A model generated the notes under the pieces. The model worked only from the letters and a program-made list of their open reading frames with translations, searched no databases and was not told where the DNA came from. The position numbers and the translations under genes are program-made. This document shows positions 1 to 13,648 of a stretch of 50,906 nt of DNA, piece after piece (the first letter of the stretch is position 1; each line of letters opens with the position of its first letter). Source of the stretch: Euprymna scolopes (taxonomy: Eukaryota; Mollusca; Cephalopoda; Sepiida; Sepiolidae); contig CM044500.1 of assembly GCA_024364805.1 (NCBI GenBank), forward strand, positions 104,504,243-104,555,148. Direction: 5' to 3'.

Positions 1-3000
1 TATATATATATATATATATTCATTAAAAGTTGAAGTAGAATGATTAAAATATGTCTCAAGAACGAATCATTTACAGTAAGTATAATATACAAGGTTGATA
101 AGACCATATAACAGATAAACCAAAGTTTAGATGACTAAGAGAAAAATACAGACTTATCATTGAGACATTTAGTTTATCCCATGATTAACAACTCTTTTTA
201 CCCACAAGACTCAAATGAGTACAAGCAAACTGATAAAACTAAACTCCTGTTACATATGCACCATGAAGTTTCCGCTAATTTTAATAGTTTTCTTTATTCT
301 ATAAACTTTATATAATTTATTATGAGAAAGACATGTTCAAAGAAGTTTATTGCCAAAACGTTAGTAATTTATATAGAAAGTTTAAATTTTTAAGTTTTAT
401 TATGTTAATCCAATTCGAATTAGTAACGTTATAGAACAAACAAAAGCATTTTTCAAATGACTTATTATGAAACTTTATCAAGTTTTACAAATTATAATGA
501 AAAATGCCTTGGTCTAAAACCTATTGATAGTATGACCCTTCTCAACATAGACAGATTTGTTTAAGACATGTTTAGTAATAACATTTAGACTTGACATGAT
601 TATATAGGTCAAAAGAAATATGGCAAGTTTAAATTTATCTCCCATTCTGCATTATAACAATTATATGATTCTTTTTTCTTTTTAATCTATATTAGACTAG
701 CAGAGCTACCTACCATTGAGAGGGGCAAAAGTGAAACATTTCTATTAAAATTTTGATTTATTTCAATCTGTATCTTTATCCCCCCACCCATTTTCTTCTC
801 CCTCCTCTACCCTCTTTCTCTTCAATCTAGTCCATTTCTCTCTCTCTGAACATGCAGACATACAATTTTTCTTTATATAGATTCCCCAAAGAATTAGTTG
901 GCATAAAGAAAGTAACTCCTTGATTAAAAATAAAGTTACTTTCCTTTAGTTAATGCATGAAATGTCTCAAAAAAACAAACCCTCCTGAAGCATTCTCTGC
1001 TAGTTTAGAGTCAAAGAACAAACTTTTTTTTTTTATATATTAATCATCCAGGAAAACACATCAAGGATATACAACTTTGTGGGTTTTTGTTTTGCAGTTT
1101 TAACTCGAGATACACACACAACTGCTCTTTATATAATAAACTATTTTCTCCTTTTGGAATAAGGTATGAGGCATAGTGTCCAGAAATTTCAGATAGGTTC
1201 TATATATTGTTCTTGTGGCACATGATTAATTTAAGACACCTCAATCTCAAAGAATTAATACAGATCTTGATATTGGAATAAAGCAAGGATGCATATTCTT
1301 AAGACATATCTGCTCAATCTGTGAATTTAATAAAAATTCTGTTTTATATTTAAGTATTACACACTGATTGACAGACAGAACTTAAGATGGTGGATGCATC
1401 TAAAACAAACTACAAATATAAATTACAAGAACTGTTTGATGATTTATAGAAAGGTTAAACTGAACTTTGCCTTTCTTGCAAATTCATGGTTTATGTAATT
1501 TAGGAGCATTGTTCAATTTTTTAAACATCTGCTGCAAAAGTAAAAAAATATGCATTTACAAAAAAGAACTTGGTCTGAAGATGATCATTAAATACAAATC
1601 AGTTCAAAAAATAAAAATATCCTAAACCAGAAAAAACATTCTTTGTGTATGCATTTTGAGTCGGAGAGCGGTTTTGGGATACTGAAGAAAATTATTACTT
1701 AACTGAAATACACAGTTCAATCACAACTACGTTTAAATAAAGTTTTATGGTCTAAAATGAATTAGTTAGAAACTTTTTTTATTACAGTGAAACACAAAAA
1801 CAAAATAAAATCCCAAAACAAACAAAATCTACTTTAGTTTTAAACTTAAAACTGGAGTTTTACATAAAAGTTTTTTCAGCAAAACAAGTCAAAATTTAGA
1901 TATACATTCTTGCAAAAGTCATGCTTACTTCTTATAAAATTTTGTGATACCTACATGGTATATGAAGATGTTTTTAATTCTCTTTCATTAAAGTTAGTTC
2001 AAAGTTCATAAAAAAATATCTCTAATAGCTTGACTAAATCTGAATTAAAAAAAAAAAAAATCCGCTTTTTATTGCCAAAAAAACATTTACTCTCCTTTGC
2101 TTATAAACTGAATCTTAGTCACTTACATAAAAATACTCTTCACAAAATTATGATAGATTAAAAAATATTTGTGACTAAATAAAATTTAAAAAAAGGAAAC
2201 AATGAAAGTTTCACACAATGCTCAAAGATTTACCATTCCACTAAAAATCCTATTGTTCTGCTTAAAGCATAAAATTCAGTGCACTTGACAACGCTTTTCC
2301 TTTCCATATTGTGATGTATACATTCTTTGGTGTGTAATAAACTTAAATCTTTTGAAATGTTTGATTTTTCATTAAATGTTTTCTTTCTCTCTTTAGTTGA
2401 CGAAAATGTTTCTGTGGCTACTTTCTGATACAATGATGACAAACTGTAATAATCATCTTATAAGCCTGTCTCATAATGAATGCAAAGTGACCAAATGGGA
2501 CTATCATTTTTTTTTTTTTTTTTTAGAAAAAGGTGGTGGGGGTGATTGATGTAGCGACATGTTTTCAATTTGTAATTTTGCCAAGACTGATTGAATCAGG
2601 GAATCTGCTGCATTAAATTCAGAGGTTAATTATATATATATATATATATTGGGATGATTAAACAAAATTGGTAAATAAACAAATCAGAACTTTTGAAGGT
2701 ATTGGAATCAGAAAAAAATTGTGCGTATTTTCCAATGCCAAAAACGATTCTTTATATTGTTTTTGTTCGTTTCTTTTTGCTAAATCTTAATTTTCCATGG
2801 CTCATATTAATGGATAATCATTTGATTTTAAACTACCATTAAAACTAAACTCCATAGTTCCTCTCCACAAGTGCATTTTTACATTTGTAAAAATACATGC
2901 ACACATTACATAGATTTTTTGCAGTAACCCCCCCCCCCCAAAAAAAAAAACCCAAAACAAAACAATTCTATATTTAGAAATTTAAAAGAATCAAAAACGG

Positions 3001-3064
3001 TAATTGCATCGGAGTCAAGAAAAATATTAGCATCGTCTCATCATTCATATATATTTTACTATGA
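1..3064. other. AT-rich non-coding stretch, probably MINDY2 intron
   Basis: No gene recognised. It begins with a TA repeat (1-20), and has a pyrimidine-rich segment near 780-850, a second TA repeat at about 2631-2650, and a poly-C/poly-A patch at 2929-2950. The short open frames here show no family resemblance. Confidence 0.6.
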
Positions 3065-4990
3065 AGGTCATCACTTATCAAGGCCCAGAGACCAATCTAG
3101 GATAAAGGTTAAATGTTAGATAGATGGTGAGACAACAAGGTCATAGTGGAACTAAGGTAGGGCCAGATTATCCAAGAGGAATGCTGAACAGGAATTTATT
3201 CACATTGGATTTGAAGACAACCATGTTACAGTCAACAGGGATGCAAACCTACAGTATTGTGTTCCACAGAGACTGTTCTAGGAAATAAACTCTGCCCATG
3301 GAACTTTTGTTTAGTCTTAGGCACAGATAGAGAATGTGGGAAATTGTTGGCAATAGTTGCAGCTAGACGTGTATTTGTTGCAAACGTTTTACAGGGAAGG
3401 CCCATAGATTGGAGCTTTGTCGAGCACCTACCATGAAAGTAATGACAGAACAGAAATAGACTCAATGTCTCTTCTGTGAGAAAGAGAAAGTAGGAAAGAG
3501 AAAAGGTCATCATCCACTAAATTTTGAACACGATTTTTCACCCTGTGAAGGCAAGAAAGAGTACTCTTAGGAGCTCCATTCTAGATGTGGCAACAATACT
3601 CCATCTTAGGACGTATTTGATTCTTGTACAGGTAGAGGATTGCGTCGGGAGTGAGATACTTTCTGGAGCGATAGAATGATCCCAACATTTTTCCAGCGAT
3701 TTTGGCAACGGATCTGATGTAGGCCTTTTTTTCAGATCAGGGGTAAAGGTCAGTCCTAGGAGTTTTTCGAAGCAAAGTGCTTCTTCAAGACAAGAGCCAA
3801 TCATTTCAACTGAGGCAAAGTGGGGATACCAGTGCTGGGGGTGAAAAAATAGAAGTTTGATTATGGATGCATTAAAGCTAACTAGCCATTTTTTATCCCA
3901 TTGTACCACATGCTCCAGGTCAGAGGAAAGAGAATTAGCAAGATCCTGATCCTTGTCGACCTTTAAAGTGTTGCTATATATGGTAGTATCATCTGCATAG
4001 ATGTTGATAAATGAACAAAGAATATAATTTGGAAGATTGTTGATAAAGATCAGAAAGAGAGTTGAACCTAGGATGGATCCCTGATGCACATCAGCATTAA
4101 TATTGTGAGGTTCAGATTTCTGCCTATCAATGACTACTTTAACAGACCTCACAGAGAGAAAGGATTTTATGATTGAGAGAACATTTCTAGCTATTCTGTA
4201 GACCTTTGTGCCAGACCAAGCCATCGTCAATAGATTCACTGATCCATTAGCCCGTCGGCTCTCAGAACGGAAGCCATATTGAATGTCGTTAAATAGATTG
4301 TTTTTGCTGAGATGGTTGACAACTTCTCTATCACGGACTCAAGCAACCTGCTCATGATACACAGTAGGCTGATTGGTCAGTACTAAGATGTAGAAGACCA
4401 ATCCCCATATTTTTAAATATGGGGCAGACAGTCAAGGTTTTTCAAGGTGTTGGGAAGCATCTTTGTTTAAAGCAACATTTGAACAACTTTGTTAGTATTG
4501 GAGTTAGTTCAGGTTGCAGCGTTTTCAGCACAATAATTGGAATATTGTCACGGTTAATTGCTTTACTGGAATTAAGATTCTTGATAAGTTTGCAAACATC
4601 TGACAGTTATATGGATGTCACTCAGAGTATTGCCAGTCCAAGAAGAAAATACAGGAGTAGGCTGCCTTTATTTACATAGGGTGGAGTTTGATGCAAGTTC
4701 TTAGTGAAGAGTTAGACTTTGTCAGATGCTGAAGCAATCATCTCAGATCCATTGATGATGGTGATGGACGTTATGCATCTGTTCAGAACCCTATTTGTTA
4801 TGCACCAAAACTCGTAGAAACCTAGCCTCTGCTTAACAACTTTTGACTTAACAGTCAGGGCCAAAAATACTTTTGCATTTTCAATAACCTTTAGGCAGTG
4901 GTTACTAGCAGTTCTATAGGTGACTTTAGTTTCTGAATATCTATTTCGTTTAATTAAAATAGTGATTTTTATATGCAATTGCAACAGTAC
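3065..4990 (-). mobile_element. LINE family A copy, RT region to 3' tail
   Basis: A 5'-truncated non-LTR retrotransposon. The 3' tail (cacttatcaaggcccagag on the plus strand) is at the low end. Reading up the minus strand come the terminal region, a thumb/RT section, and an RT core with GSILGSTLFLIFINNLPN and IYADDTTIYS (YADD catalytic motif). The linker between endonuclease and RT reaches about 4990. The coding frame is broken in several places, so the copy is dead. The style fits the CR1/Jockey group; the exact clade was not resolved. Confidence 0.85.
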
Positions 4991-5149
4991 AAGAGTGTAC
5001 CATAGGTGGCTATTTGGTTTAAGTTGAAACTTTTTAGAGGGTATTTCTCTAAAGAACTCACATGAGAGTTTTCATTTTGATAATAAAGTTGATTTCACTT
5101 TGTATTCAATAGGTTTTTTTATTTTATTTTTTTATTTTTTTTTGACTAG

Positions 5150-5640
5150 GGAGTCATTCATCACTTATCAAGGCGCAGAAGCCACCTGAGGATAAGGGTT
5201 AATGAGTGAAATAAATGATAATAGAAAAACTTGATTATTTACAGAGGTGGCTCAACAAAAATTTGTTTATGCTCAACTTGAAAACGGCCACATTATAGAC
5301 AGCTGTGAAGCAGCCTTGTGGTATTATGTTTCATAAATGGGCAACTCTAGGAAAGAAGCTTTACTCATGGAATTATCATTTAGTATCAGGTAAGGGTATA
5401 TCATTATAAGCATTATTAGTATCAGGTAAGGGTTTGCCATTTTTATTTAGTATCTGGTATTCAGTAAGGGAATTGTTGGCAATGGCTGTAGCTAGTCGAG
5501 TGTTTTCTGCAAATGTTTTATAGGAGGATCATAGATTAAGGTCAGCCACACATCTGCCATAAAATAGTGACAGAGTGGGATAGAGTGGAAAGACTCGTTA
5601 AGAAGGTTTTCATCAGCATTTGTTGGTTCACATTTACATT
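5150..5640 (-). mobile_element. LINE family A 3' fragment
   Basis: It starts with the shared tail (catcacttatcaaggcgcag, gataagggttaatg). Upstream on the minus strand is the end of the ORF, corresponding to the 'lwnslp..FKSNVNK' region seen in other copies. It holds a short internal duplication around 5385-5450 built on 'agtatcaggtaaggg'. Truncated well before the RT core. Confidence 0.7.
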
Positions 5641-7324
5641 TCATAACTAGTGAGTGAGCAAGTTGATAAAAAAATGTTATCAGAAATCTATTTCATTTGT
5701 TTCATACATTCTTAGAAAGTATACAATAAAAAATGGTTCATACTTGCTTTAATGAAAACTTTTATATTATATTTGGCTACTTGTATAGTTTAATCAAAAC
5801 ATTAAAAATGAAAATACCGAAAAAAGGTTATATTGTACGTATCCGTTTTGGACTGAAGATCTCTGAAAAAAAAATTTCACTTAATTTGATCGAGTAGTTT
5901 GTTTTTTTTTTACAGTGGAAAAACACGTTTTTATGAGAGCGCATTGAAGTCAGCCATTATGAAATTTATTGAACGTGCCACGGGGAGATAACTCCAGTTA
6001 AAGCGCCGACACCCCTCCCCATCTTTAATACTAGCTTTTCTTCCTAAACATCGAATCTTTTGCTCGGTATCATAACAAACTGTTTTTTCGGTGTAAAAAA
6101 AAAAAAAAAAAAAAAAGTGAAATTTTTTTTGGAGAACTTTGTTCCATAACGGATACATACAATTTAAACTTTCTTTGATAGTTTCATTTTTTAATGTCTT
6201 GGTTAAACTGTACAAGTACCTATATTTGTTTTTTTCTAAGAATGTTAGATCACACGACCTATTACAGGTATGACCTTGATTCAGTTGAAATTTCCAGAAT
6301 ATTGCAAACTATAACATATGCACTTGATGAAGACTAAAATAGTAAACCAATCAAAACACTGGCAAAATGACAGCAACCAAGATTTTTTTTTCTTTGATGT
6401 CTTGAATGCCCTCAATTAAATCTGTCGCCCAAGAAGAAGGAAGAAAATTATTTCAAATGCGAAAATAGACAGCTATTTGACCCCATGAATGCTGCCTATA
6501 TCTCTCTTGCATCATACAATCTTAAATCATTTTAATTCAATACTAAGCTACATCCTTGTATTTTAATAATGTATAATAATGGGTTTTTATTTGTTATTTA
6601 AATACAGTTTCAAACCATTTTTTCTAATCCAAATTAATACAAAACAGTCTGCTCCCCAAGCTGATACATACTTGTATCTTTTTACAAGGGGGACTTGTAT
6701 TTTTTAAAACTTTAGGGCTGAAAAGAACTTAAAGTATGATATTTAATATCTGAATTTTATTGTTGGCTTTGCTTGAATGCTACTTATGTTCACTTGAATT
6801 TTTTAAGCTGTTATTAAGTTGTTGCATAATGTACTTACATTAAACTTTCTATTCTTATAAAATATATAAATTTCCAAAAATCCACGACCCCCCCCCCCTG
6901 CTGAGATGCTTAAGTACTGACCATAGACTGAAAACAAGTAGAAACATAGCTGCCTATATTGCTGAATGCAATGTGTAATGGAAAAATTCATGAACGGCAA
7001 ATCTCTTACTTCTTATTCCTTAATTAGTATTTGTAGAGTTGAATGTAACAAGCAAAGAAGTGCCCATACTTTATACTGTGTTTTGTTTGGGATGAAAATG
7101 AAAAAAATTTTTTAAAATAAATTCAGTGTTATAGGAGAAATAACAAGAGTGCTTAATTACTTATATAAGAGCATATATAATTTTTTAAAAAGGAACACTA
7201 CACAAATACTGAAAACTCGATTTGCAGCGTTAAAAATACAAAATGTGACCGCTTTATCACTGAATGGAGAATTACCATTGTGATTCACACCATTACATTA
7301 GCTGATGAATCGCTCACTTTTTTC
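5641..7324. other. AT-rich non-coding stretch
   Basis: No gene recognised. It contains an A-run of 22 at about 6095-6116, a poly-C run near 6888-6898, and a short gggagataactcc string near 5983 of a kind common in mollusc repeats. Probably intronic. Confidence 0.5.
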
Positions 7325-7735
7325 TTTCTTTCTTTTTACATAAGCATCACCATTTATCAAGGCCCAGAGGCCACTGGAGGATAAGGGTTAAAGAGTGTGC
7401 AGTAGACAATTGGACAATAAAGTAATGGAAATTCGGTAAATTTGTTAACTTAAGTGGAACGGCTCATCAAAAACTTGCTTACGTTAGACTTGAAGACAAC
7501 CATGACTTGAAGTCAGCTGGAAAGCAAGAAAATGGAAGACAATTCCATAGGCGTCCAGTTCTAAGAAAGAAGCTTTGTTCATTGAATCTATATTTAGGTT
7601 TAGGCACAAATAAAGAGGGGGGGGGAATTATTGATAGTGGTTGCTTTTTTGGTATATTTGAGTCTGAGTCAAGTTTCCAGTGTTTACATGAAACTAAAGG
7701 CACCGATGGATGATCATAACGCTTAGTATCCATTA
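7325..7735 (-). mobile_element. LINE family A 3' fragment
   Basis: The plus strand shows the tail (catttatcaaggcccagagg). The minus strand then encodes a C-terminal segment with PKPKYRFNEQSFFLRTGRLW and NCLPFSCFPADFKSWLSSS, the conserved end of the family A ORF. Less than 0.5 kb is kept. Confidence 0.75.
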
Positions 7736-8285
7736 TATCTATTTATTTATATATTGTAAAACACAAATGACTTCAATGTCCTCGAAAGTATTACCCTCAT
7801 GAAAGCAGTAGTTTGTACTTAAGTGCACACAGAAAACTTAAGCAGATATGAATTTGTATAACAAGGGAAGTAACACAATTATTCATGCCAATAACTACTC
7901 GCAATGAAAAATGACTGTTTCAGTTTTTTTTAATAACTTTCTCTCTTTCAATGGTAATTTTTTTTTTTTTTTTTAGGAAACAGTAGTTTGATCGGCAGAA
8001 ACAAAAATGCTAAATTATTCTAATTTAATTCAGCAATTACAAATTTTACTTATTTTTGTATTACATGTTTCTTAATATTTGAAGTTTAATATCAAGATAC
8101 TCTTTTTTTTCTCCAGTTTTTGATTTCCTCTTCTCTTCTATATTTCCTACAAAAAGTTTTTGACTTAGAAAAAAAAAAAAAACAATTGACTAGAATAAAC
8201 CACTGGCTGAACATATTCTGATAAATTAGGTGAGAGCCACTAAAAACATCAATGTTTAATTAGTTAATCAAATGTTGTAATTTTA

Positions 8286-8380
8286 CTCTATATTGAGAGC
8301 AATATATTTCATTTTCAACTATGATATTTTTTAATTAAAAAATATAATTAAAAATAAAATATACTGCTTTCAATATAGAG
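8286..8380. repeat. 95-bp AT-rich palindrome
   Basis: The outer ends are ctctatattg and its exact complement caatatagag; the arms of about 47 bp stay largely complementary through an A/T-only centre around 8333. It could be the remnant of a tiny fold-back element. No target duplication seen. Confidence 0.6.
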
Positions 8381-8956
8381 AGCCAAATAAGGCAACTGAG
8401 CGATCAAGTCTCTTAGTGATGGACCAACTGAGCGACCAAGTCTCAAATATGTATCTACACATTTGACACTTGGTTGCATCCAAAAATGAGATAAAATTCT
8501 TTTTTTTTTTGATTAATTCCAGTCAGATGAGAATTGATATGGCAAGGGAAGTAACTGTAAGACGCAAAAGAGTTTTATGCTTTAAATGTGGTGTTGTAAA
8601 ATAACTTGTTTTTACAAAATTTAAAATATCATGCATCATACAAATGTGAGTAAGCCTAGAGAAACGAACAAGCAGACTGAACATTTAGTGGCAAGAAAAT
8701 TTTGATTTTGTACTAAAAACAAAACTAATTTTTGTCACAATTTAGCTCAAGCCATATTTGTTGTATAAAGTCTTTAAATCTATTTTATGAATCTGAACAA
8801 AGTGATCTTAGAAAAGCAGGAAAATTCAGTTAAAACTTGAGTTAATGAAGATTTATTAAATGTACTTACAATTTTATAAAGATTTAATTCTTTAAAGTTG
8901 GAAGTTTCACAAGTCAGTTGGTTGTTTTTATTTTACAGCATATCACCCTTTTCAGG

Positions 8957-9110
8957 TTTTTTTTTTTTTTTTTTTTTTTACATGGGGGTCACCACTTATC
9001 AAGGCCCGAAGGCCACTCAGGGATAAGGGTTATTGTGTGTACAGTAATCAATGAGATAGTATTGTAGTAATCATTAGTATTAGAATGCCAAATCCAGTTA
9101 TTTTGAATAA
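8957..9110 (-). mobile_element. LINE family A tail fragment with poly-A
   Basis: On the plus strand a T-run (about 8957-8979) is followed by the tail (caccacttatcaaggcccg, ggataagggttattgtg). Only about 130 bp of 3' UTR is kept. Confidence 0.65.
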
Positions 9111-9734
9111 AAATTTTTTTAATAGAATATTTTTTTTTTTCAAGTCTGTTTCTATCTAACCCATAGTTGGGACTCTAACAGGTACTACCACTCCGGGTCA
9201 GAGTGGACCTGGGAGCAATGGCAATTAAAGGGTGGCTCCACACTTCCCAAAGCCTGCAAGCTGTGGCCTCACAATCGGATATAGTTTAAGGTCATATCAC
9301 TTATCAGAGAGAATCGTATTTCAATACTCATCATTAACACTAGTTACCAGTATTTCTTTTTACTGAATAGAGAAATGCAATTGTATACCAACTTCAATTA
9401 TTTAACAATTTGGCTGAGAGAATTAACTTGAAATTTGTTAGTTGAATTTGGTTTGCATTTTATTTAGGATTTCCAACAGTATTCTATTTACAGCTTGTCC
9501 CTAGATATTACCACTATCATCATATTCAGTTTAATGTTCATTATTTATACTGGCATGTGTTGGACAGCTTTTAGAAATTGACTTTCAAACTTATCTCTGA
9601 TTGGATTTCTTTGAAAGTTATTTCCTTAATTAAAGCAACGTTTTTATAAGCAAGATGTCCTTCTTGACACGAACTTAGAGTGATCGGGACATCATATTTG
9701 CTCACCAAGGCTAAAGAACAGTTTTAAACTATAG

Positions 9735-10026
9735 AGTGGATATTTCATTACTCTTTGCCACTCTTCTCCATTCCACGCCTGTGGAACTCTCTTCTGTTTG
9801 CCTGTTTCTCACCTGACTACAACTTGGATGTCTTCAAGTCCAACATAAACAAATTCCTCATGAACCGCCCCCTTCAGTAAGACAATTTATCAAATCTCCA
9901 ATACTAATGATTACTACGATACTATCCTATTGATTACTGTACATGTAATAACCCTTATCCCCGAGTGGCTTCCGAGCCTTGATAAGTGGCGACTACGATG
10001 TAAAAAAAAAAAAAAAAAAAAAAAAA
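9735..10026 (+). mobile_element. LINE family A 3' fragment, plus strand
   Basis: It carries the ORF end (PVELSSVCLFLT-like and FKSNINKFLMNRP frames), then a 3' UTR ending ccttgataagtggcgactac and an A-run of about 25. Opposite in orientation to the 7.3 and 9.0 kb copies. Confidence 0.75.
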
Positions 10027-11904
10027 GTTTTTATATCCACCCAACACAAAACAAGACCACAAAATATTGGCAGATATTTCTGTTATTTTATTTTATGAAT
10101 TTGTAATCCAGGCAATGTTGGATATTTTCTTTTAGTTCTGTAGTGGACCTTCTATGAACAATTGCTCACTGCACCTGGTGATAATGACCACCCACACCAG
10201 TGGATATGTTGTCAACTTGTGTGCTATGTCTGCCATAGAAGAGGACAGTGACAAATTGATCTGCATCTAGTTATGGAGGTGATCCGTTTTGCTGATCAAT
10301 GATATTTTGGACTCAATATAAACAAGCATATTTTGCCTCTTCGATTAGACAGCATGTTTACTAATCCTAGTCAATTTCTGTTGTAAGCCAACTTCTGTGA
10401 TAACCAATGTTTGTTGAATGGTTAGGGTTCATTCAAGACTTATAGGCCAAGTCCAAGGCCCATTCTTCCATCAAAGTTTGTCAGTTAAAGGCTGGTTGAC
10501 CTTTGGGTTTCATTATTCTGTGGGATTCTGGGTATAAGCAATACTCTGATCCCATTTTATTTCTTACAAGTTTTACCAACAAACCAAGTTCAAAACAAAA
10601 TGAAATAGCTCATGTTTATCTCGGTTATAAGAATTAAAATATACTGTCATTCTAAACTATTTGTCCATAAAAACAAATGTTTTCAAACTTTTCATTTATA
10701 AATCATATCACAAATAAAAGATCAACCACTGACTAATCCACAAGAGCTGGTTGAAAAACAAAAAAGAAAGCAGCCTAATCTCTAAAAATTTCTTTATAAC
10801 TAAAAGATATTTGTTTACAAAATAAATATTTAATATTAAGTAACTCACAAGAATGCTAGCGCTGTTTAACAGAGAAATCACAAATTTGAGGACACTTGTT
10901 TGTTAGTACAAATTTTCGAGTATAAATATATGTGAATTAAAGAAATGAAAATAATTTAAAAAATAAATCCCAAAATAACAGAAAAAAATGGAAAAAAAAT
11001 TGTTTTTATTTGGTTAATTTTGTTAAACAAACAACAGTCATGATAGACTTTCTATGTAACTAACAATTTTTTCTTCTTTTTTTGAAATTATTATTCCAGT
11101 GAGTAAGCATTCACAATCATTTCCAAAAGGACAAACAGAATCCAATATTCATAATTACAGCAATTATTTTCTCATAATTTATAGGAGGAAATCTATGTAT
11201 GTCTGGCTACCCTATAATTTCAGAATAATTAGCATAATTTTTATGAGATTTACAGTGAGTAATATTTAACACAAAAGCATATTATCGGATTTTCAGTCAG
11301 ACCTAAATAGCATTTAAGATGACAAATCAACAAAGCGGATAACATATTTTAGACTGACGAATATAGGAGTTGTCTACCTTGTGAACAATCAAATAAAAAT
11401 AGAAATGACTTCACTACCTCCGAGCCAATGCTGGATAGGTAACAGCAAATAGGATATATATTCTTTCTCTTTTGGTTTCTTTTTTCTTACAAATTAAAAA
11501 ATTGTACAGATTTCTTTAAAAAAAAAAAAAAAAAAAAAAAAATCAGAGCAAATTTCAATCATTTTTAGATTGCATAGTGGCACCATAACTCCACAAATTA
11601 AAAACTTTTCGAAGCACATAAGTTGTGTAACTTTTCTCACAATTTTTACCACAGTTAATATCTTTTTGATTTCCTTAAAGTATTTTGAGGTCCGAATTAT
11701 TTGCACTTAAGATATTGACGTGTCTCAGTATCATGAAACTGTCTAGAGACATGTAACCTATTGACACTCGTTTTGCCCTAGCTGAAATAGATAACTCTCC
11801 TTCAGAAAACTCTTTGTTTTAATAATTTCTTAGCATTAACTTTCACTTCAGATGGTCAGATCATTCTACTGCTTCAGAAAGTTCTGATGTAATCTTCACA
11901 ATCT
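10027..11904. other. Non-coding stretch, no gene seen
   Basis: AT-rich. The more GC-balanced part at about 10120-10560 has the look of a decayed repeat but I could not assign a family. An A-run of about 24 is at 11517-11540. Confidence 0.45.
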
Positions 11905-12480
11905 TTATAAGAATCAGATATATTCTAAAATGGAATACTGTTGCCACATCTGGAGATGTGCCACTAAGAGAACTCTTTCTTGTCTTGATAAAGTACAAAA
12001 CTGACTTTGCAATCTAGTGGTGGATGATCTCTTCTATTCTCTACAGTCTATTTCTACTATATTGTTATTTCCAAGGAAGGTGACTGCTTGAGTTTCAATC
12101 TCTGGTTCCGCCTTCTAAGTCATTTGCAGCAAGAACTCTTCTATCACAACTGAAAAAAACTTTTTTCTTTTTCCATGTACCTAAGATTAAACAGAATTTT
12201 CATGAAGAGAGTTTATTTCTAAGAATTTCCCACCTGTGAAACATATTAGCATGGGCTTTCCTGTAGGCTACAACCTGGTTGTCTCCAAGTTCAATGTTAA
12301 CTTATCATAAATGCCTTAAAAGTAGACATTTTTTTCATTCCATCCATCATTATCAATCCTCTCATAATATTCTTCATCTTTCAACTGACACACCAGTCAC
12401 CTTATTAACCTTAATCCTCGAATACGTTTTTGTCTTGATAAGTGATGATGTATTAGTAAAATCAATTTAAAAAAAAAAAA
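11905..12480 (+). mobile_element. LINE family A 3' fragment, plus strand
   Basis: It begins in the thumb region (a KMEYCCHIW-type segment near 11930) and runs to a tail ending tcttgataagtgatgatg and a short A-run at about 12468-12480. Heavily diverged. Confidence 0.65.
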
Positions 12481-12659
12481 ACACACAAAAATATAAGCAC
12501 TAGGATTAGAAAAGCTCTGAAAAAAAATAAATGCAAAAAATCTGTTTTAAAGATCGTCAGCATAAGTTAATTCTTGGTATAGATTGGTGCTACTACTACT
12601 AATACAATATAAAATTACTATCCGATTAACAAGACTTGTCATAAATTTACTGTTTATAT

Positions 12660-12712
12660 GAAACATAAGATAAGGGAGATAATCTTTCATAAATTATCTC
12701 CCTTTTTATGTT
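12660..12712. repeat. Short inverted repeat containing gggagataat
   Basis: Arms of about 22 bp (aaacataagataagggagat and its near-complement) with a loop of about 8 bases and a few mismatches. Confidence 0.6.
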
Positions 12713-13159
12713 TGTGCCCACGAACATACTCAGAATGAAGTCATTTACATGACTCCATGCATTATGATAATGATTCCATCATTTTATAGTTGGCTTGTTG
12801 AAAAGAACTGTCTATATTGAAAAATGTTTTGTGAAAAATTTTGGAATAGAGAGTGTATTGTTTTTTTGGAAGTCAAGTTTTTTAAGCCATTCAATACATA
12901 TCAACATGTAAAATGGACATTAAATCAATGATGATTAATAATTGGTGATAGATTTGTCATTTTATTTTTTGACATTCTCTTTACACCTCCACTAATGTTA
13001 AATATTACTTAAAAGTAATGTTTCTGAAATTGTGGGTACATATGATTGCATAATGAACAAGTATAAATGTGTGACTGACATGATTTGGCCTCATAGGCAG
13101 CTATGGTCTCGTATATGGAAGCAGATCTAATTTTTTTGTTAGAAAAGATTTAAAGGTGC

Positions 13160-13430
13160 GTTTGATTTTTTTGTGGATATGGCACTATATCTTAGTGCCC
13201 CGGTTGTTGTGGTTGTTACCCTCCTCCCCTTACATGGCTAGGAGGTGATTTGGCTGCAAGCGGAGGGATACACAGAAATAAGCAACCAGAACGCAATCCC
13301 ACAATTCCCTTTTATTTCTTGATCTCTTTTTGTCCGGAGAGCCATGAGATGAGCACATATTTTTGTCTCTCCGTAAATGAGGGGGCACCCCCTCCCTCAG
13401 CATTAGTTAAGGTCAGCTAGTTTTAATTGT
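13160..13430. repeat. GC-richer repeat-like block, unassigned
   Basis: A block of unusual composition for this window, including cctcctccccttacatggc and gagggggcaccccctccct, the latter a small palindrome. It lies directly upstream of a possible plus-strand exon. It could be a SINE, a MITE or a 5' UTR. Confidence 0.3.
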
Positions 13431-13531
13431 GAAAGTTAATTATCATTTGTAAATTGTTTTTGTAAAAATATTGTAATATTTTCTTATAAATAACTAACTA
13501 GTTAATCATATTTCTCATTGTGTTATGCATC

Positions 13532-13648
13532 ATGTCTACATTAATAAATGAAGGAGAACTGGAGAGGAAGATTCCAACTATGTCAAACCTTCAAGGAACA
13601 AGACGTCATTCTGGGAGAAGAATGAGCCAGCTACATCCAACATCTCAG
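13532..13648 (+). CDS. Possible short first exon on the plus strand
   Basis: An ATG at 13532 (another in frame at 13520) opens 39 codons, MSTLINEGELERKIPTMSNL and onwards, rich in Arg/Ser/Gln, ending CAG|gtatgc, a good donor. Nothing known is recognised in the peptide and no partner exon was found. It lies inside or beside the MINDY2 gene on the opposite strand. It may equally be a chance frame. Confidence 0.2.

Noticed and set aside
4402-4423. Perfect 10-bp palindrome ccccatattt/aaatatgggg
   Set aside because: A degenerate version occurs at the matching place in the 48-kb LINE copy, so it is ordinary LINE sequence.
9126-9290. Possible SINE (tctaacaggtactaccactc, gtggcctcac...)
   Set aside because: No tRNA or 5S head with both promoter boxes could be placed; noted only as unassigned repeat-like sequence.
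10120-10560. GC-balanced block that might be coding
   Set aside because: All frames are short and broken and match no family I know.
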